From Pseudarthrobacter sulfonivorans (GTDB lineage Bacteria > Actinomycetota > Actinomycetes > Actinomycetales > Micrococcaceae), in contig NZ_JACXBW010000002.1 of the NCBI RefSeq assembly GCF_014712225.1, positions 186,001 to 250,000 on the forward strand: a stretch of DNA of 64,000 nt. Reading direction: 5' to 3'. The notes under the pieces are model-generated. The model was given only the letters and a program-made list of their open reading frames with translations. It was not told the DNA's origin and searched no databases. Shown here one piece after another: positions 1 to 8,153 of this stretch. The position numbers were made by a program, and so were the translations under genes. Within the stretch, counting starts at the first letter, position 1. Each line of letters begins with the position of its first letter.

Positions 1-201
1 CGCAAGGCCTTCGGCTGGTTCGTCCTGGGCATGGGGACCTTCGTCCTCATCCAGCAGGCCCCGGCAGAGCTGCGGTGGTTCATCGCCGCCAGCGTCGCAG
101 CCCTCACGGCGGCCACGGCCGGAGTCTGCTGGTTCTTCATCAGCTCCTGCCCGCTGCGCACCCGGAGCAGCAACCGGAGCAGCGTCCCCTCACCCGCCTG
201 A
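1..201 (+). CDS. C-terminal end of a membrane protein, probably TauE/SafE-type sulfite exporter
   Basis: The reading frame is open from base 1 to a TGA at 199-201, so only the last 66 residues are visible. It holds a hydrophobic stretch (KAFGWFVLGMGTFVLIQQ), a second one (FIAASVAALTAATAG) and a short basic tail with one Cys. The KAF-WFVLG-G-FVL pattern resembles the last helix of TauE/SafE (TSUP) anion permeases, which often precede persulfide dioxygenase-rhodanese genes; that neighbour lies 58 bases downstream on the same strand. The family call is an inference from the short tail and the context. A YgaP/DUF2892-like protein is an alternative. Confidence 0.45.
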   Translation, partial: RKAFGWFVLGMGTFVLIQQAPAELRWFIAASVAALTAATAGVCWFFISSCPLRTRSSNRSSVPSPA

Positions 202-259
202 GCCGCCCGCCCGCACGCAATACAAAACTTATTCCCCCGCCTTACCGAAGGAGAGCACC

Positions 260-1672
260 ATGCTTATTGAGCGCATTTACGATGAAGACCTTGCCCAGGC
301 CAGCTACCTGATCGGCTGCCAGGCCAGGGGGGAAGCCATCGTGGTGGACGGCCGCCGCGACATTGCGGTCTACCAGGAGCTGGCCAGGCAGAACGGCATG
401 AGGATCGTGGCTGTCACCGAAACCCACATCCATGCCGACTACCTCTCCGGCACCCGCGAACTGGCGGCCGCCACCGGGTCCACGATCTACGTCTCCGGCG
501 AGGGCGGCCCGGACTGGCAGTACGAATTCGACGGCGAAAGGCTCTATGACGGCAGCACCATCACCCTGGGCAACATCACCATCACGGCGGTGCACACGCC
601 CGGCCACACCCCGGAGCACCTGTCCTTCCTGGTGACCGACGGCGCGTTCAGCGACCAGCCCGGCTACCTGCTTTCCGGTGACTTCGTCTTCTCCGGCGAC
701 CTGGGCCGCCCGGACCTGCTGGACGAGGCAGCAGGCGGCGTCGACACCCGCTTTGAAGGCGCCAAGCAGCTCTTCGCCAGCCTGCGGGACAAGTTCCTGA
801 CGCTGCCGGATTACGTCCAGGTGCATCCGGGGCACGGCGCCGGCAGCGCCTGCGGCAAGGCCCTCGGGGCGATCCCGTCCTCCACGGTCGGCTACGAACG
901 CCGCTACGCCTGGTGGGGACCCTACCTCGCCGCCAATGACGAGCAGGGCTTCGTCGCTGAACTCCTCGAGGGCCAGCCCGACGCCCATGCCTACTTCGGC
1001 CGGATGAAGCGCGAAAACCGCCAGGGCCCGGCCGTCATGGGCCGCCGTGCGCCCCTGGCGGAACTGGACACCGCGGACGTCGCCCATGATCTGGCGGCGG
1101 ATAAGGTCACTTTCATCGACACCCGCTCCAACAGTGAAGTCCACCGGGGCACGGTAGCCCGGTCCCTGAACATCCCGGCCGGCAAGTCTGTGGCCAGCTA
1201 CGGCGCCTGGGTGGTCAACCCGGAAACGGACAACAACCCGCTGGTGCTGCTGACCCGGGACCAGGAGCAGGCCCAGGACATGCGGGACCACCTGGTGCGT
1301 GTGGGCATCGATAACGTTGCCGGGTACCTCACCAGCATCGACGGGCTGCCGGCCACCACGCCGAAGCTGATCCGGCCGGAGGAGCTCGAGGGCTTCGACG
1401 CGGCCATGGTGCTGGATGTCCGCAACAGGACCGAGCACGCCGCCGGGCACATCCCGGGTTCGCACCAGCTCAGCGGCGGCCGGCTCATGTGGCACCTGGA
1501 CGAACTTCCCGCCGGCGGCACCATCGTGACCTACTGCCAGTCCGGTGTCCGGAACTCCGTGGCGGCCAGCGCGCTGCGCCGCGCCGGGTACAGCGTCGTC
1601 GAACTCGACGGCAGCTACGCCGCCTGGACCGCCTCGCGGAGTGCGAGAGCGTCCGTGGAAAACGCACATTAA
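260..1672 (+). CDS. Metallo-beta-lactamase fold persulfide dioxygenase fused to two rhodanese domains (CstB-like)
   Basis: 470 aa. The N-terminal metallo-beta-lactamase domain (about 1-240) carries the metal motif THIHADYLSG and further His ligands at HTPGHTPEH and HPGHGAGS, as in ETHE1/CstB persulfide dioxygenases. Two rhodanese-like domains follow. The first (about 260-355) has LLTRDQEQ where the catalytic Cys loop should be, so it looks inactive. The second (about 365-460) has the active loop YCQSGVRNS. The expected role is oxidation of sulfane sulfur (glutathione or other thiol persulfide) to sulfite with sulfur transfer, in the cytoplasm. The start follows GAAGGAGAG. The last dozen codons and the TAA lie inside a dispersed repeat (1641-1690), so the C-terminus has probably been replaced by repeat sequence. 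Confidence 0.85.
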   Translation: MLIERIYDEDLAQASYLIGCQARGEAIVVDGRRDIAVYQELARQNGMRIVAVTETHIHADYLSGTRELAAATGSTIYVSGEGGPDWQYEFDGERLYDGSTITLGNITITAVHTPGHTPEHLSFLVTDGAFSDQPGYLLSGDFVFSGDLGRPDLLDEAAGGVDTRFEGAKQLFASLRDKFLTLPDYVQVHPGHGAGSACGKALGAIPSSTVGYERRYAWWGPYLAANDEQGFVAELLEGQPDAHAYFGRMKRENRQGPAVMGRRAPLAELDTADVAHDLAADKVTFIDTRSNSEVHRGTVARSLNIPAGKSVASYGAWVVNPETDNNPLVLLTRDQEQAQDMRDHLVRVGIDNVAGYLTSIDGLPATTPKLIRPEELEGFDAAMVLDVRNRTEHAAGHIPGSHQLSGGRLMWHLDELPAGGTIVTYCQSGVRNSVAASALRRAGYSVVELDGSYAAWTASRSARASVENAH

Positions 1673-1690
1673 GTGAGAGAGCGTTTGGAA
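1641..1690. repeat. About 50-bp dispersed repeat element, copy 1
   Basis: Two direct half-units, GAGAGCGTCCG and AGTGAGAGAGCGTTT, are separated by an AAAACGCACATT spacer. The same arrangement occurs at 31094-31144 and 31397-31445. In this copy the TAA inside CATTAAG is the stop codon of the dioxygenase gene. Half-units alone occur at 5674-5687 and, inverted, at 6797-6806, bracketing the pdxA gene. Confidence 0.7.
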
Positions 1691-1703
1691 GGTGGACGAC
1701 GGC

Positions 1704-1743
1704 GGACTGCCGGGGTTGGGTGCGTACCCAACCCCGGCAGTCC
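1704..1743. terminator. Hairpin between convergent genes
   Basis: An 18-bp perfect inverted repeat (GGACTGCCGGGGTTGGGT and its complement) encloses the loop GCGT. There is no T-run. It lies between the convergent dioxygenase and monooxygenase genes, 21 bases from the monooxygenase stop, where a bidirectional transcription stop is expected. The two other monooxygenase 3' ends (31213 and 31507) have hairpins at the same position but with different sequence. Confidence 0.7.
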
Positions 1744-1764
1744 TAACCGCCTCACGGTTCAGCG

Positions 1765-3561
1765 TCAGCGGGTGTGGTGCGTCGGCTGCAGTTCGTAGAC
1801 CGGCGTCTCCAGGCCCTCCATCCGGGCCTTGAGCTGCAGGGCCAGGTAGGACGAGTAGTGCCGGCTCTGGTGCAGGTTGCCGCCGTGGATCCAGAGGTTG
1901 GGCACGTTGGTGGGCTTCCACATGTTGCGCAGCTCCCCTTCCCAGGGGCCCGGGTCCTTCGGGGTGTCTGAGCCGTAGCCCCAGCACTTGCCCACGCGAT
2001 CAGCCACTTCGGGAGAGACCAGGTCCGCCAGCCAGCCGTTCATGGAGCCGTAGCCGGTGGCGTACACGACCAGGTCAGCCTCCAGCTCGGTTCCGTCACC
2101 AAGGACCACGGCGTTTCCGGTGATCTTGGAGACCTCCCCCGAGCGGAGCTGCACCCGGCCGTCGATGATCAGCTGGGAGGCGCCGACGTCGATGTAGTAG
2201 CCGGAGCCGCGCCGCAGGTACTTCACGAACAATCCGGAGCCGTCCACGCCGAAGTCCAGGTCGAACCCCGCAGCTTCCAGCTGGGAGTAGAACTCGGCAT
2301 CCCGCTCGGCCATCGCCTGGTACACCGGCACCTGCGCCTCGGGCAGGATCCGCATGGGCAGGGACGCGAACAGCAGGTCGGCCTTCTCGGTGGTGACGCC
2401 GTTGGCCAACGCCTTCTCCGAGTACAGGTCCCCCAGCGCCAGGTCCATCAGGGACTCGCTCCGGGCGATGTGGGTGGAGGATCGCTGCACCATGGTGACC
2501 TCGGCGCCGTGCTCCCACAGGTCCGCGCAGATATCGTGCGCGGAGTTGTTGGAGCCGATCACCACGGCCTTCTTCCCGGTCCAGTCCCCGCCGCCCGGGT
2601 GCTGCGAGGAATGGCGCTGCTCCCCCAGGAAGGAGCCCGCGCCGTCGAACGCGGGAATGTTCGGGTAGCCGGAGACGCCCAGGGCGAACACGAGCTGCTT
2701 GGGCCGCAGGGTCACGGGTGACCCGTCGCGGACTACACGGACCACCCATTCCTGGGTGCCGTCGTCGTACTCGGCGTCCACGCACTCGGTGCCGCCCCAG
2801 TAGTTCAGCTCCATGATCCGGGTGTAGTGCTCCAGCCAGTCGCCGATCTTGTCCTTGGCGGCGAAGACGGGCCAGTCGTCGGGGAACTTCAGGTAGGGCA
2901 TGTGGTCGTACCAGACGGGGTCGTGCAGGTGCAGGGACTTGTAGCGGTTCCGCCAGGAGTCGCCCGGCTTCTGGTTCTTCTCGATGACGAGGGTGGGGAC
3001 GCCCAGGCGCCGCAGCCGGGCCGCGAGGCCGATGCCGCCCTGCCCGCCGCCGATGATCACCGTGTAGGGCTGCTCCTCGTAGCCGAGCCGCGCCTCGCGT
3101 TCCTCCTTCTGTTCCAGCCAGGAGCGGCGGCCCTTGATGATCTGGTGCGCCACGCTCTTCTCGCGGCGGGTCCCCTTCTTCTCCTCGAAGCCCTTCAGCT
3201 CCTGCATGGTGGTGAGCAGGGTCCAGCATTTGCCGTTCCGCAGCCGGAGGTGGCCGTAGCCGCGGGCGGCGGCGGTTTCGAAGGTGATCCAGGCTTCTGT
3301 GGTGCCGGCGTCGCCGGTGGCGTCCTCGGCGAGCGTCCAGTTGGCGGGCTGCACGTGGTCCAGCGTGGCCTCGAGCATCTGCCGGATGTCCGCCTTGCCT
3401 TCGAGCGTTTTCAGGTTCCAGGTGAAGGCCACGAAGTCGCGCCAGTAACTGTCGTCCTCGAAAAGCCCGACGGCGGCGTCCACGTCGCGCCGCTGCAGCG
3501 CGGTATCCAATTCGGTCAGCCAGGCCTGCGCGGCTGCGGTGGGTGTTTCGGTCATGTCCAC
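1765..3561 (-). CDS. Flavin-containing monooxygenase with N-terminal NTF2/SnoaL-like domain, copy 1
   Basis: 598 aa. Residues 1-130 resemble an NTF2/SnoaL-like fold. From about 170 the FAD site is clear (VIIGGGQGGIGLAARL with a downstream acidic VIEK), followed by a BVMO/FMO-like FLGEQRHSSQH motif, a second Rossmann site (VVIGSNNSAHDICADL) and a YATGYGS motif. It is expected to be a cytoplasmic NAD(P)H-dependent monooxygenase; the substrate is unknown. It is divergent from a GAF-HTH regulator with a 175-base shared promoter region, which suggests control by that regulator. A near-identical copy with the same neighbour lies at 31507-33303. The ATG at 3559-3561 was chosen because it gives a full NTF2-like domain. 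Confidence 0.85.
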   Translation of the reverse strand: MDMTETPTAAAQAWLTELDTALQRRDVDAAVGLFEDDSYWRDFVAFTWNLKTLEGKADIRQMLEATLDHVQPANWTLAEDATGDAGTTEAWITFETAAARGYGHLRLRNGKCWTLLTTMQELKGFEEKKGTRREKSVAHQIIKGRRSWLEQKEEREARLGYEEQPYTVIIGGGQGGIGLAARLRRLGVPTLVIEKNQKPGDSWRNRYKSLHLHDPVWYDHMPYLKFPDDWPVFAAKDKIGDWLEHYTRIMELNYWGGTECVDAEYDDGTQEWVVRVVRDGSPVTLRPKQLVFALGVSGYPNIPAFDGAGSFLGEQRHSSQHPGGGDWTGKKAVVIGSNNSAHDICADLWEHGAEVTMVQRSSTHIARSESLMDLALGDLYSEKALANGVTTEKADLLFASLPMRILPEAQVPVYQAMAERDAEFYSQLEAAGFDLDFGVDGSGLFVKYLRRGSGYYIDVGASQLIIDGRVQLRSGEVSKITGNAVVLGDGTELEADLVVYATGYGSMNGWLADLVSPEVADRVGKCWGYGSDTPKDPGPWEGELRNMWKPTNVPNLWIHGGNLHQSRHYSSYLALQLKARMEGLETPVYELQPTHHTR

Positions 3562-3736
3562 TCCTTTGTGTCTGATGGTCCGTGTGTCTTGTGGTCCCGG
3601 CGGCCCCGTCCCGCCGGAATCCCCTGCGCTAAGCCGGTACGGGCGTGAGCTGCATCACCATTGCAACGCAGTGGGGGTTTCAACCGCGTTACACGGCACT
3701 GCCGGCAAGGGCGCCGCCGGTGAGGAGGACACTGTT

Positions 3737-5017
3737 TTGGACTACGGCCTGAGGTTTTCGGACCCGGCAAAGTATTCGCGTGCCCTGCGCCGCGCCCACG
3801 AACTGGTCATCTCCGGTGTCCCGCGCCCGGAGATCCCCAACGACCTGGCGGATTTGTGGCGCCGTTCCATGGCCCTGGGCATCAGCCCGGACCAGCACAG
3901 CCCGCGGCACCTGCACGAGGCGTCCGACGTCCTGGAGCTCCGCCGGGAGCACCGGCTGCAGCAAGTCATGCCCGCGCTGAACGACCTGCTGGCCGACGAT
4001 TCCAGTTCCGGCCGGCACCTGCTGGTGCTCACCGACGCCCGCGGCGAGATCCTCTGGCGGGTGGGCAGCCCGGACGTGCTGCGCCGGGCTGACCGGCTGG
4101 AGTTCTCCGAAGGGGCCGACTGGTCCGAGGCCGGCATCGGCACCAACGCCATCAGCGAGGCGCTGCTTACAGGTCGGCCGGTGCAGCTGTTCTCCGCCGA
4201 GCACCTGGTCCGCACCCACCACGAGTGGGCCTGCACGGCGGCGCCCATCACGGACCCTTTGACCGGTAAGTTGCTGGGCGTGCTGGATGTCTCGGGGCCG
4301 CTGGACACCCTCAGCGCGGACACCCTTCGCATGGTGCGGTGCGCGGTCCGCGTGGCGGAAACTCTTCTGGGACCGCCCGACGGCGGGACCTCCTTGGGCG
4401 CCTCTTCTCCGGTTCGTGCCTCGCGGGTGCCCGTTCAGCGGCCTTCTGTTGGTGTGGAGTCGCTGGAGCTGCTCGGCGACAAACCTGCCGCGGTGTTTGC
4501 TGACGGCAGCCGGGTGTCGCTGACGCTGCGCCGGGCAGAGATCCTGGCGCTGCTCGATTCCCGCGCCCAGGGGTGGAGCGCCGAGGAACTGGCGTATGAG
4601 CTTTATGGCGATGCGGGCACTTCGCAGGCCATCCGGACGGAGATGTTCCGGATCCGGTCGATGCTGGGCGGTGCGGTGGAGTCGAACCCCTACCGGCTTG
4701 CTGCCGGGCTGGCCGGGCGCTCCGATTCGGGACGGGTGCTGCGGCTGCTGAGAGAGGGGCGGGTGGCCGAGGCGCTGGATGTGTACACCGCTCCCCTGCT
4801 AATTAGGTCCGGTGTTCTCGCCGTGCAGTTGCTGCGGGACCCGCTTGATTTGGCTGTCGGTGCGTCCGTGCGGTCGAGTAGGGATGCCGGGCTGATGGTG
4901 CGGTGGTTGTCCACGGATATGGGTTCCGGGGATGTTGAGGCGGTGGAAACACTCGGCCGGCTAGTGGGTCGCGGGGACGCGCGCTACCTGTCGTTCCTGG
5001 CTTCCTGCGGTGACTGA
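3737..5017 (+). CDS. GAF-domain transcriptional regulator with C-terminal winged helix, copy 1 (intact)
   Basis: 426 aa from a TTG at 3737 preceded by GAGGAGGA with 7-base spacing. Upstream in-frame codons are not conserved among the copies. Residues about 80-210 form a GAF domain of the kind found in AcoR-type regulators (EGADWSEAGIGTNAIS, AEHLVRTHHEWACTAAPI, LLGVLDVSGPLDT). The sigma54 AAA module of AcoR is absent. A winged-helix-like region follows (LTLRRAEILALLDS ... AIRTEMFRIRSMLG). It is divergent from the flavin monooxygenase and probably senses a small molecule to control it. Four further copies lie in the window (17873, 24052, 27160, 33479); only this one and the 33479 copy read through without interruption. 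Confidence 0.8.
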   Translation: MDYGLRFSDPAKYSRALRRAHELVISGVPRPEIPNDLADLWRRSMALGISPDQHSPRHLHEASDVLELRREHRLQQVMPALNDLLADDSSSGRHLLVLTDARGEILWRVGSPDVLRRADRLEFSEGADWSEAGIGTNAISEALLTGRPVQLFSAEHLVRTHHEWACTAAPITDPLTGKLLGVLDVSGPLDTLSADTLRMVRCAVRVAETLLGPPDGGTSLGASSPVRASRVPVQRPSVGVESLELLGDKPAAVFADGSRVSLTLRRAEILALLDSRAQGWSAEELAYELYGDAGTSQAIRTEMFRIRSMLGGAVESNPYRLAAGLAGRSDSGRVLRLLREGRVAEALDVYTAPLLIRSGVLAVQLLRDPLDLAVGASVRSSRDAGLMVRWLSTDMGSGDVEAVETLGRLVGRGDARYLSFLASCGD

Positions 5018-5024
5018 GCTCGCG

Positions 5025-5349
5025 TCAGCGCGCCAAGCCGAGAAAGACGGCAAGTGACTGCTCCATAGAAACCATGGTTTCTGAATCGATCCGGCCGACC
5101 CGCCGCCCAAGATTGGCGCGGCGCACCGTAGTGAGCTTGTCCACCATGATCTGGCTGACTCGTTCCAACCCCTCAATGACTGGGATCCACTACCAGTCGG
5201 AGCAGTGGAGCGTCCGTCAGGGACGAGGTCAGCGGGAGGACCGTCACCGACTCTGACTCGGTAAACAGGTCATCTTGGATGATGAGTGCCGGCCGTGGTT
5301 TCTCGGCGTAAGTTCCGCCGGATACCGTCCACAACTCGCCACGGTTCGC
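5025..5349 (-). pseudogene. mazF: MazF/PemK-type toxin, frameshifted and lacking a start codon
   Basis: The reverse strand reads GELWTVSGGTYAEKPRPALI, then IQDDLFTESESVTVLPLTSS, then LTDAPLLRLVVDPSH and a stop. One base over, it continues as IEGLERVSQIMVDKLTTV and GRRVGRIDSETMVSMEQ to a TGA at 5025. This is a full-length MazF-type endoribonuclease broken by a one-base insertion near 5176. In the toxin frame the codon before Asn-Arg-Gly-Glu is GCG, where an ATG overlapping the antitoxin stop would be expected, so both start and frame are lost. It ends 7 bases from the convergent GAF regulator. Confidence 0.75.
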
Positions 5350-5549
5350 TCCGGCCAGTCTTCCGATATCTGTTCGATGAAGTCCTGATCGTCGCCAGCA
5401 CGGTCGGCAGCGGCCACGGCCTGCGCCTGACGCTGCGCCTCACGCTTGAACTCTTCAGTGCGGGCATCAGGAACCCACATCTGCATCTGCCGGAACCCCC
5501 GCTGGCGCATAGCAATGCGGTGGCGGGCGACACTGTCCCTAACACTCAT
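5244..5549 (-). pseudogene. mazE: MazE-family antitoxin, stop codon lost
   Basis: 101 aa as it stands. The first 66 residues match MazE-family antitoxins of actinobacteria and proteobacteria (RHRIAMRQRGFRQMQMWVPD, then DFIEQISEDWPE). Homologues usually stop right after this acidic end, inside an ATGA overlap with mazF. Here the bases at 5351-5346 read GAGCGA instead of a GAATGA-like overlap, so translation runs 35 codons into the toxin region in the wrong frame. An 11-bp palindrome TGACACTGTCA at 5573-5583, just upstream of the ATG, is a plausible operator. The antitoxin N-terminus may still bind DNA. Confidence 0.65.
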
Positions 5550-5784
5550 AAGTCAACGTTGCATGTAACGACTGACACTGTCATGGGTGCACCCGTGACG
5601 AGGGGCCCTTCTACCGGTCCCATACGCCCTGACAAGAAATCAGGGCGCGGGAGGTTTGGCCGAAAGGTGCTAGACGCGAGAGAGCGTCCAGCTTTACGAC
5701 GCAATCCGGGAGCGCCGCGGCCAGTCCGCGCAGGCTCCCGCCACCACCCTTCCCAGCAAGACTTCCGAACGATCTGGAGCAGAC

Positions 5785-6813
5785 ATGACCACCGAAGCAG
5801 CAAGCACAACCGACCAGAAGAGCCTCCCCTACGTGGCCGTCACCATGGGCGACGGCGCCGGGGTGGGGCCGGAGGTGGTGGTGGCCGCCGTGCTGGATCC
5901 GCAGAGCAACGCCGAGTGCCGGCCCGTGGTGATCGGGGACGCGCTGCGCCTGCGCCAGGCCGCGGACATCTTAGGTCTAGAGGCGGACATCCAGAGTATT
6001 GAGAACGTCGAGGATGCGGTGTTCACGCCGGGCCGGGTGAACGTGATCGACCTGGCGCTGCTGCCGGAGGACCTGGCGTGGGGGCAGCTCTCCCCCGTGG
6101 CCGGGCACGCCGCGTACGAGTACATCCGGGTGGCCAGCGAGCTGGCGATGGCCGGGAAGGTGCAGGCCATCTGCACCGCGCCGCTGAACAAGGAGGCGCT
6201 GCACTCGGCCGGGCACATCTTCCCCGGGCACACCGAGCTGCTGGCGCACCTGACGGGCACGGAGGAAGTGTCCATGATGCTGTCCACGCCCAAGATCCGG
6301 GTGATCCACGTGACCACGCACATCGGGCTGATGGACGCCATCCGCAAGATCAACCCGGACCTGGTGGAGCGCACCATCCGCCGCGGCCACGAGGCGCTGG
6401 TCCGGGCGGGCATCCCGAACCCGAAGATCGGCGTCTGCGCCATCAACCCGCACGCCGGCGAGAACGGCCTGTTCGGCCAGGGTGAGGAAGCCGAGAAGAT
6501 CGAACCCGGCGTGAAGGCGACGAAGGCTGCCGGGATCAACGTTACGGGCCCACTGCCCGCGGACACGCTGTTTTTCCTGGCCGGCCGCGGCGATTACGAC
6601 CTGGTGGTGGCCATGTACCACGACCAGGGGCACGGCCCGGTGAAGGTGCTGGGCATCGAGGCCGGCGTGAACATCACGGTGGGCCTGCCGGTGATCCGCA
6701 CATCCGTGGACCACGGCACCGCCTTCGATATTGCCGGCAAGGCGATCGCGGATTCGCGGTCAATGGTGGAGGCGCTGCACCAGGCAGCGGAGATGGCCAC
6801 GCTCTCTCGATGA
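5785..6813 (+). CDS. pdxA: PdxA-family 4-phospho-hydroxy-acid dehydrogenase
   Basis: 342 aa with the PdxA signature: TMGDGAGVGPEV at the N-terminus, APLNKEAL, GHTELLAHLTG, and metal-binding His residues in HVTTHIGLMDA and MYHDQGHGPVKV. PdxA oxidises 4-phosphohydroxy-L-threonine in vitamin B6 synthesis. The PdxA2 branch acts on D-threonate or D-erythronate 4-phosphate and is usually found with a DeoR regulator and a DUF1537 kinase. No pdxJ or kinase is adjacent, but DeoR fragments occur elsewhere in the window (26975, 31258), which favours the PdxA2 role. The last four codons overlap an inverted half of the dispersed repeat (ACGCTCTCTC). In-frame codons run upstream of the ATG without an obvious gene. 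Confidence 0.8.
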   Translation: MTTEAASTTDQKSLPYVAVTMGDGAGVGPEVVVAAVLDPQSNAECRPVVIGDALRLRQAADILGLEADIQSIENVEDAVFTPGRVNVIDLALLPEDLAWGQLSPVAGHAAYEYIRVASELAMAGKVQAICTAPLNKEALHSAGHIFPGHTELLAHLTGTEEVSMMLSTPKIRVIHVTTHIGLMDAIRKINPDLVERTIRRGHEALVRAGIPNPKIGVCAINPHAGENGLFGQGEEAEKIEPGVKATKAAGINVTGPLPADTLFFLAGRGDYDLVVAMYHDQGHGPVKVLGIEAGVNITVGLPVIRTSVDHGTAFDIAGKAIADSRSMVEALHQAAEMATLSR

Positions 6814-6957
6814 TCATCGACTAACTTCAACTTATTTTTCCGAATCCTCGTCGCGCAGCAGTCAGAACCGGACGTCCGCGCGTATAGTTCGTTTATCGCT
6901 CATGGAACGGTCGAGATTCCCTACCAATTGATTGTCGATTGCCTACAGGATGTTTTC

Positions 6958-7713
6958 ATGGAAGCCACGGACGACCCTCAACCACCGGCAGGTCCCACCC
7001 CGCCGATAAGTTCCCTCGGAATCAAAGTCGGCGGAGTCGTTATTAGTGCACTGGCTTTTAATTGGCTTTCCGACCTTTGGTCTCCTACCGCCCCTGTTGT
7101 CATCCTGCTTGCGGTGGTCAGTTTGGGGCTCTTGGCCCTAAGTGATTTGAGTAAATTCGAGAACTCGCCCATTCTAAAAAGAATTGGGGCACTTAAACGT
7201 GATGGCTATATCGAGCTCACGCTGGCAGCATTAGTGCTGGGCTTTGTCATCGCTCTTATCATGCTCATACCCCTGTTTCCGACGACGCGGCATATGATTG
7301 TTTTGCCTGGTGACTTAGGAGACGGGTTTGGCAATTGGTCGGTTTTTTGGAACTACGAGGTCGGGGCCCTGGCAACTGTCGTTCTGATGGTCGCGGTAGC
7401 AGCCTACAGAGCCCCAAGCGTCAGCAGGCAGACCGTCTTTCTAACGTCGGCTGTTTACGGCACTACAGTAGCCTTCACTTACTTCCGTCCGGAAAATGAC
7501 TTCATAGCTACTTTATTCGGCAGTTTATTGGTTGCAGGTATTGCCACAATACTTTTGGTTGCGCTGCCAACAATGTTCCATGTCCTAAAGTCCTTCTGGG
7601 CCCTTGATGCACACGGGCGCAATAAAAACCGGAAGGAAAAGGTGACCATTCCTGTTTATCGTGTTGATCGAAATCAGAATCCTTCGGGTGGCGGGAAAGC
7701 TTCAGAGGATTAG
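6958..7713 (+). CDS. Multi-pass membrane protein of unknown function
   Basis: 251 aa from the ATG at 6958, which follows AGGA at a short distance; an in-frame TTG at 6928 is less likely. About six hydrophobic segments are visible (VGGVVISALAFNWL, APVVILLAVVSLGLLAL, LTLAALVLGFVIALIMLI, GALATVVLMVAVAAY, SAVYGTTVAFTYF, GSLLVAGIATILLVAL), with a short basic C-terminus. No family is recognised. Base composition is visibly richer in A and T than in the neighbouring metabolic genes, which suggests acquisition. The final codons run into the truncated end of an ISL3-type transposase, so the natural C-terminus may have been lost. Confidence 0.6.
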   Translation: MEATDDPQPPAGPTPPISSLGIKVGGVVISALAFNWLSDLWSPTAPVVILLAVVSLGLLALSDLSKFENSPILKRIGALKRDGYIELTLAALVLGFVIALIMLIPLFPTTRHMIVLPGDLGDGFGNWSVFWNYEVGALATVVLMVAVAAYRAPSVSRQTVFLTSAVYGTTVAFTYFRPENDFIATLFGSLLVAGIATILLVALPTMFHVLKSFWALDAHGRNKNRKEKVTIPVYRVDRNQNPSGGGKASED

Positions 7714-7721
7714 GGTCGGCA

Positions 7722-8034
7722 GCCGCACGGGCCGCCCGAAACAGGGAATGTCGTGGAGCCGGACCTGGCGGCGTCCGTGGCCGACCGCAACGACACCGCA
7801 GCCAGGGCAACCAGCAAGATCATCAGCGGTCTCGACGTGCAGAACCAGGCCTGACGCGGTTGTCGTGACGGCACTGACGTGGACACCCTCCACACCGAAC
7901 AGCGCATCGGCGCGCGTGCACCACTGGCCATGGGAACAAGACATAGAGTTAGTCATGGCAGGGTCTCTTTTTGGTTTTGGTTGCTTGGTCGCTACCAATT
8001 CAAAGAGGCCCTGACCTCTTTCCCGCCGCACCAC
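7722..8034 (-). mobile_element. Truncated ISL3-family transposase (N-terminal fragment)
   Basis: On the minus strand, from an ATG at about 7957, the protein reads MTNSMSCSHGQWCTRADALF and then VETADDLAGCPGCGVVAVGH, GRRQVRLHDIPCFGRPVRL. This is the N-terminal zinc-binding region (CPGC pair) of ISL3-type transposases. Homology stops after GRPVRL at about 7722, where non-IS sequence begins; the DDE catalytic domain is missing. The A/T-rich stretch upstream (7960-8034) probably contains the IS end. It is inactive. Confidence 0.65.
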
Positions 8035-8153
8035 GCCGCACCGAAAACCCAGCCCGGCGGCGGTATCCTCAGACCGGCCTGACCACGCTCATCTTCGAAG
8101 GGCCCCTTTTGTCCGGCGACGGTCACCGATGATTCTCCCTAGCCCAGGAGTCC

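Noticed and set aside
242..1987. 581-codon open frame antisense to the persulfide dioxygenase
   Set aside because: The sense strand encodes a full metallo-beta-lactamase-rhodanese protein; the antisense frame also runs into the 3' end of the monooxygenase.
5560..5784. In-frame extension upstream of pdxA that could be the end of a kinase gene
   Set aside because: The stretch (LYDAIRERRGQSAQAP) is too short and unlike the DUF1537 kinase C-terminus to support a gene call.
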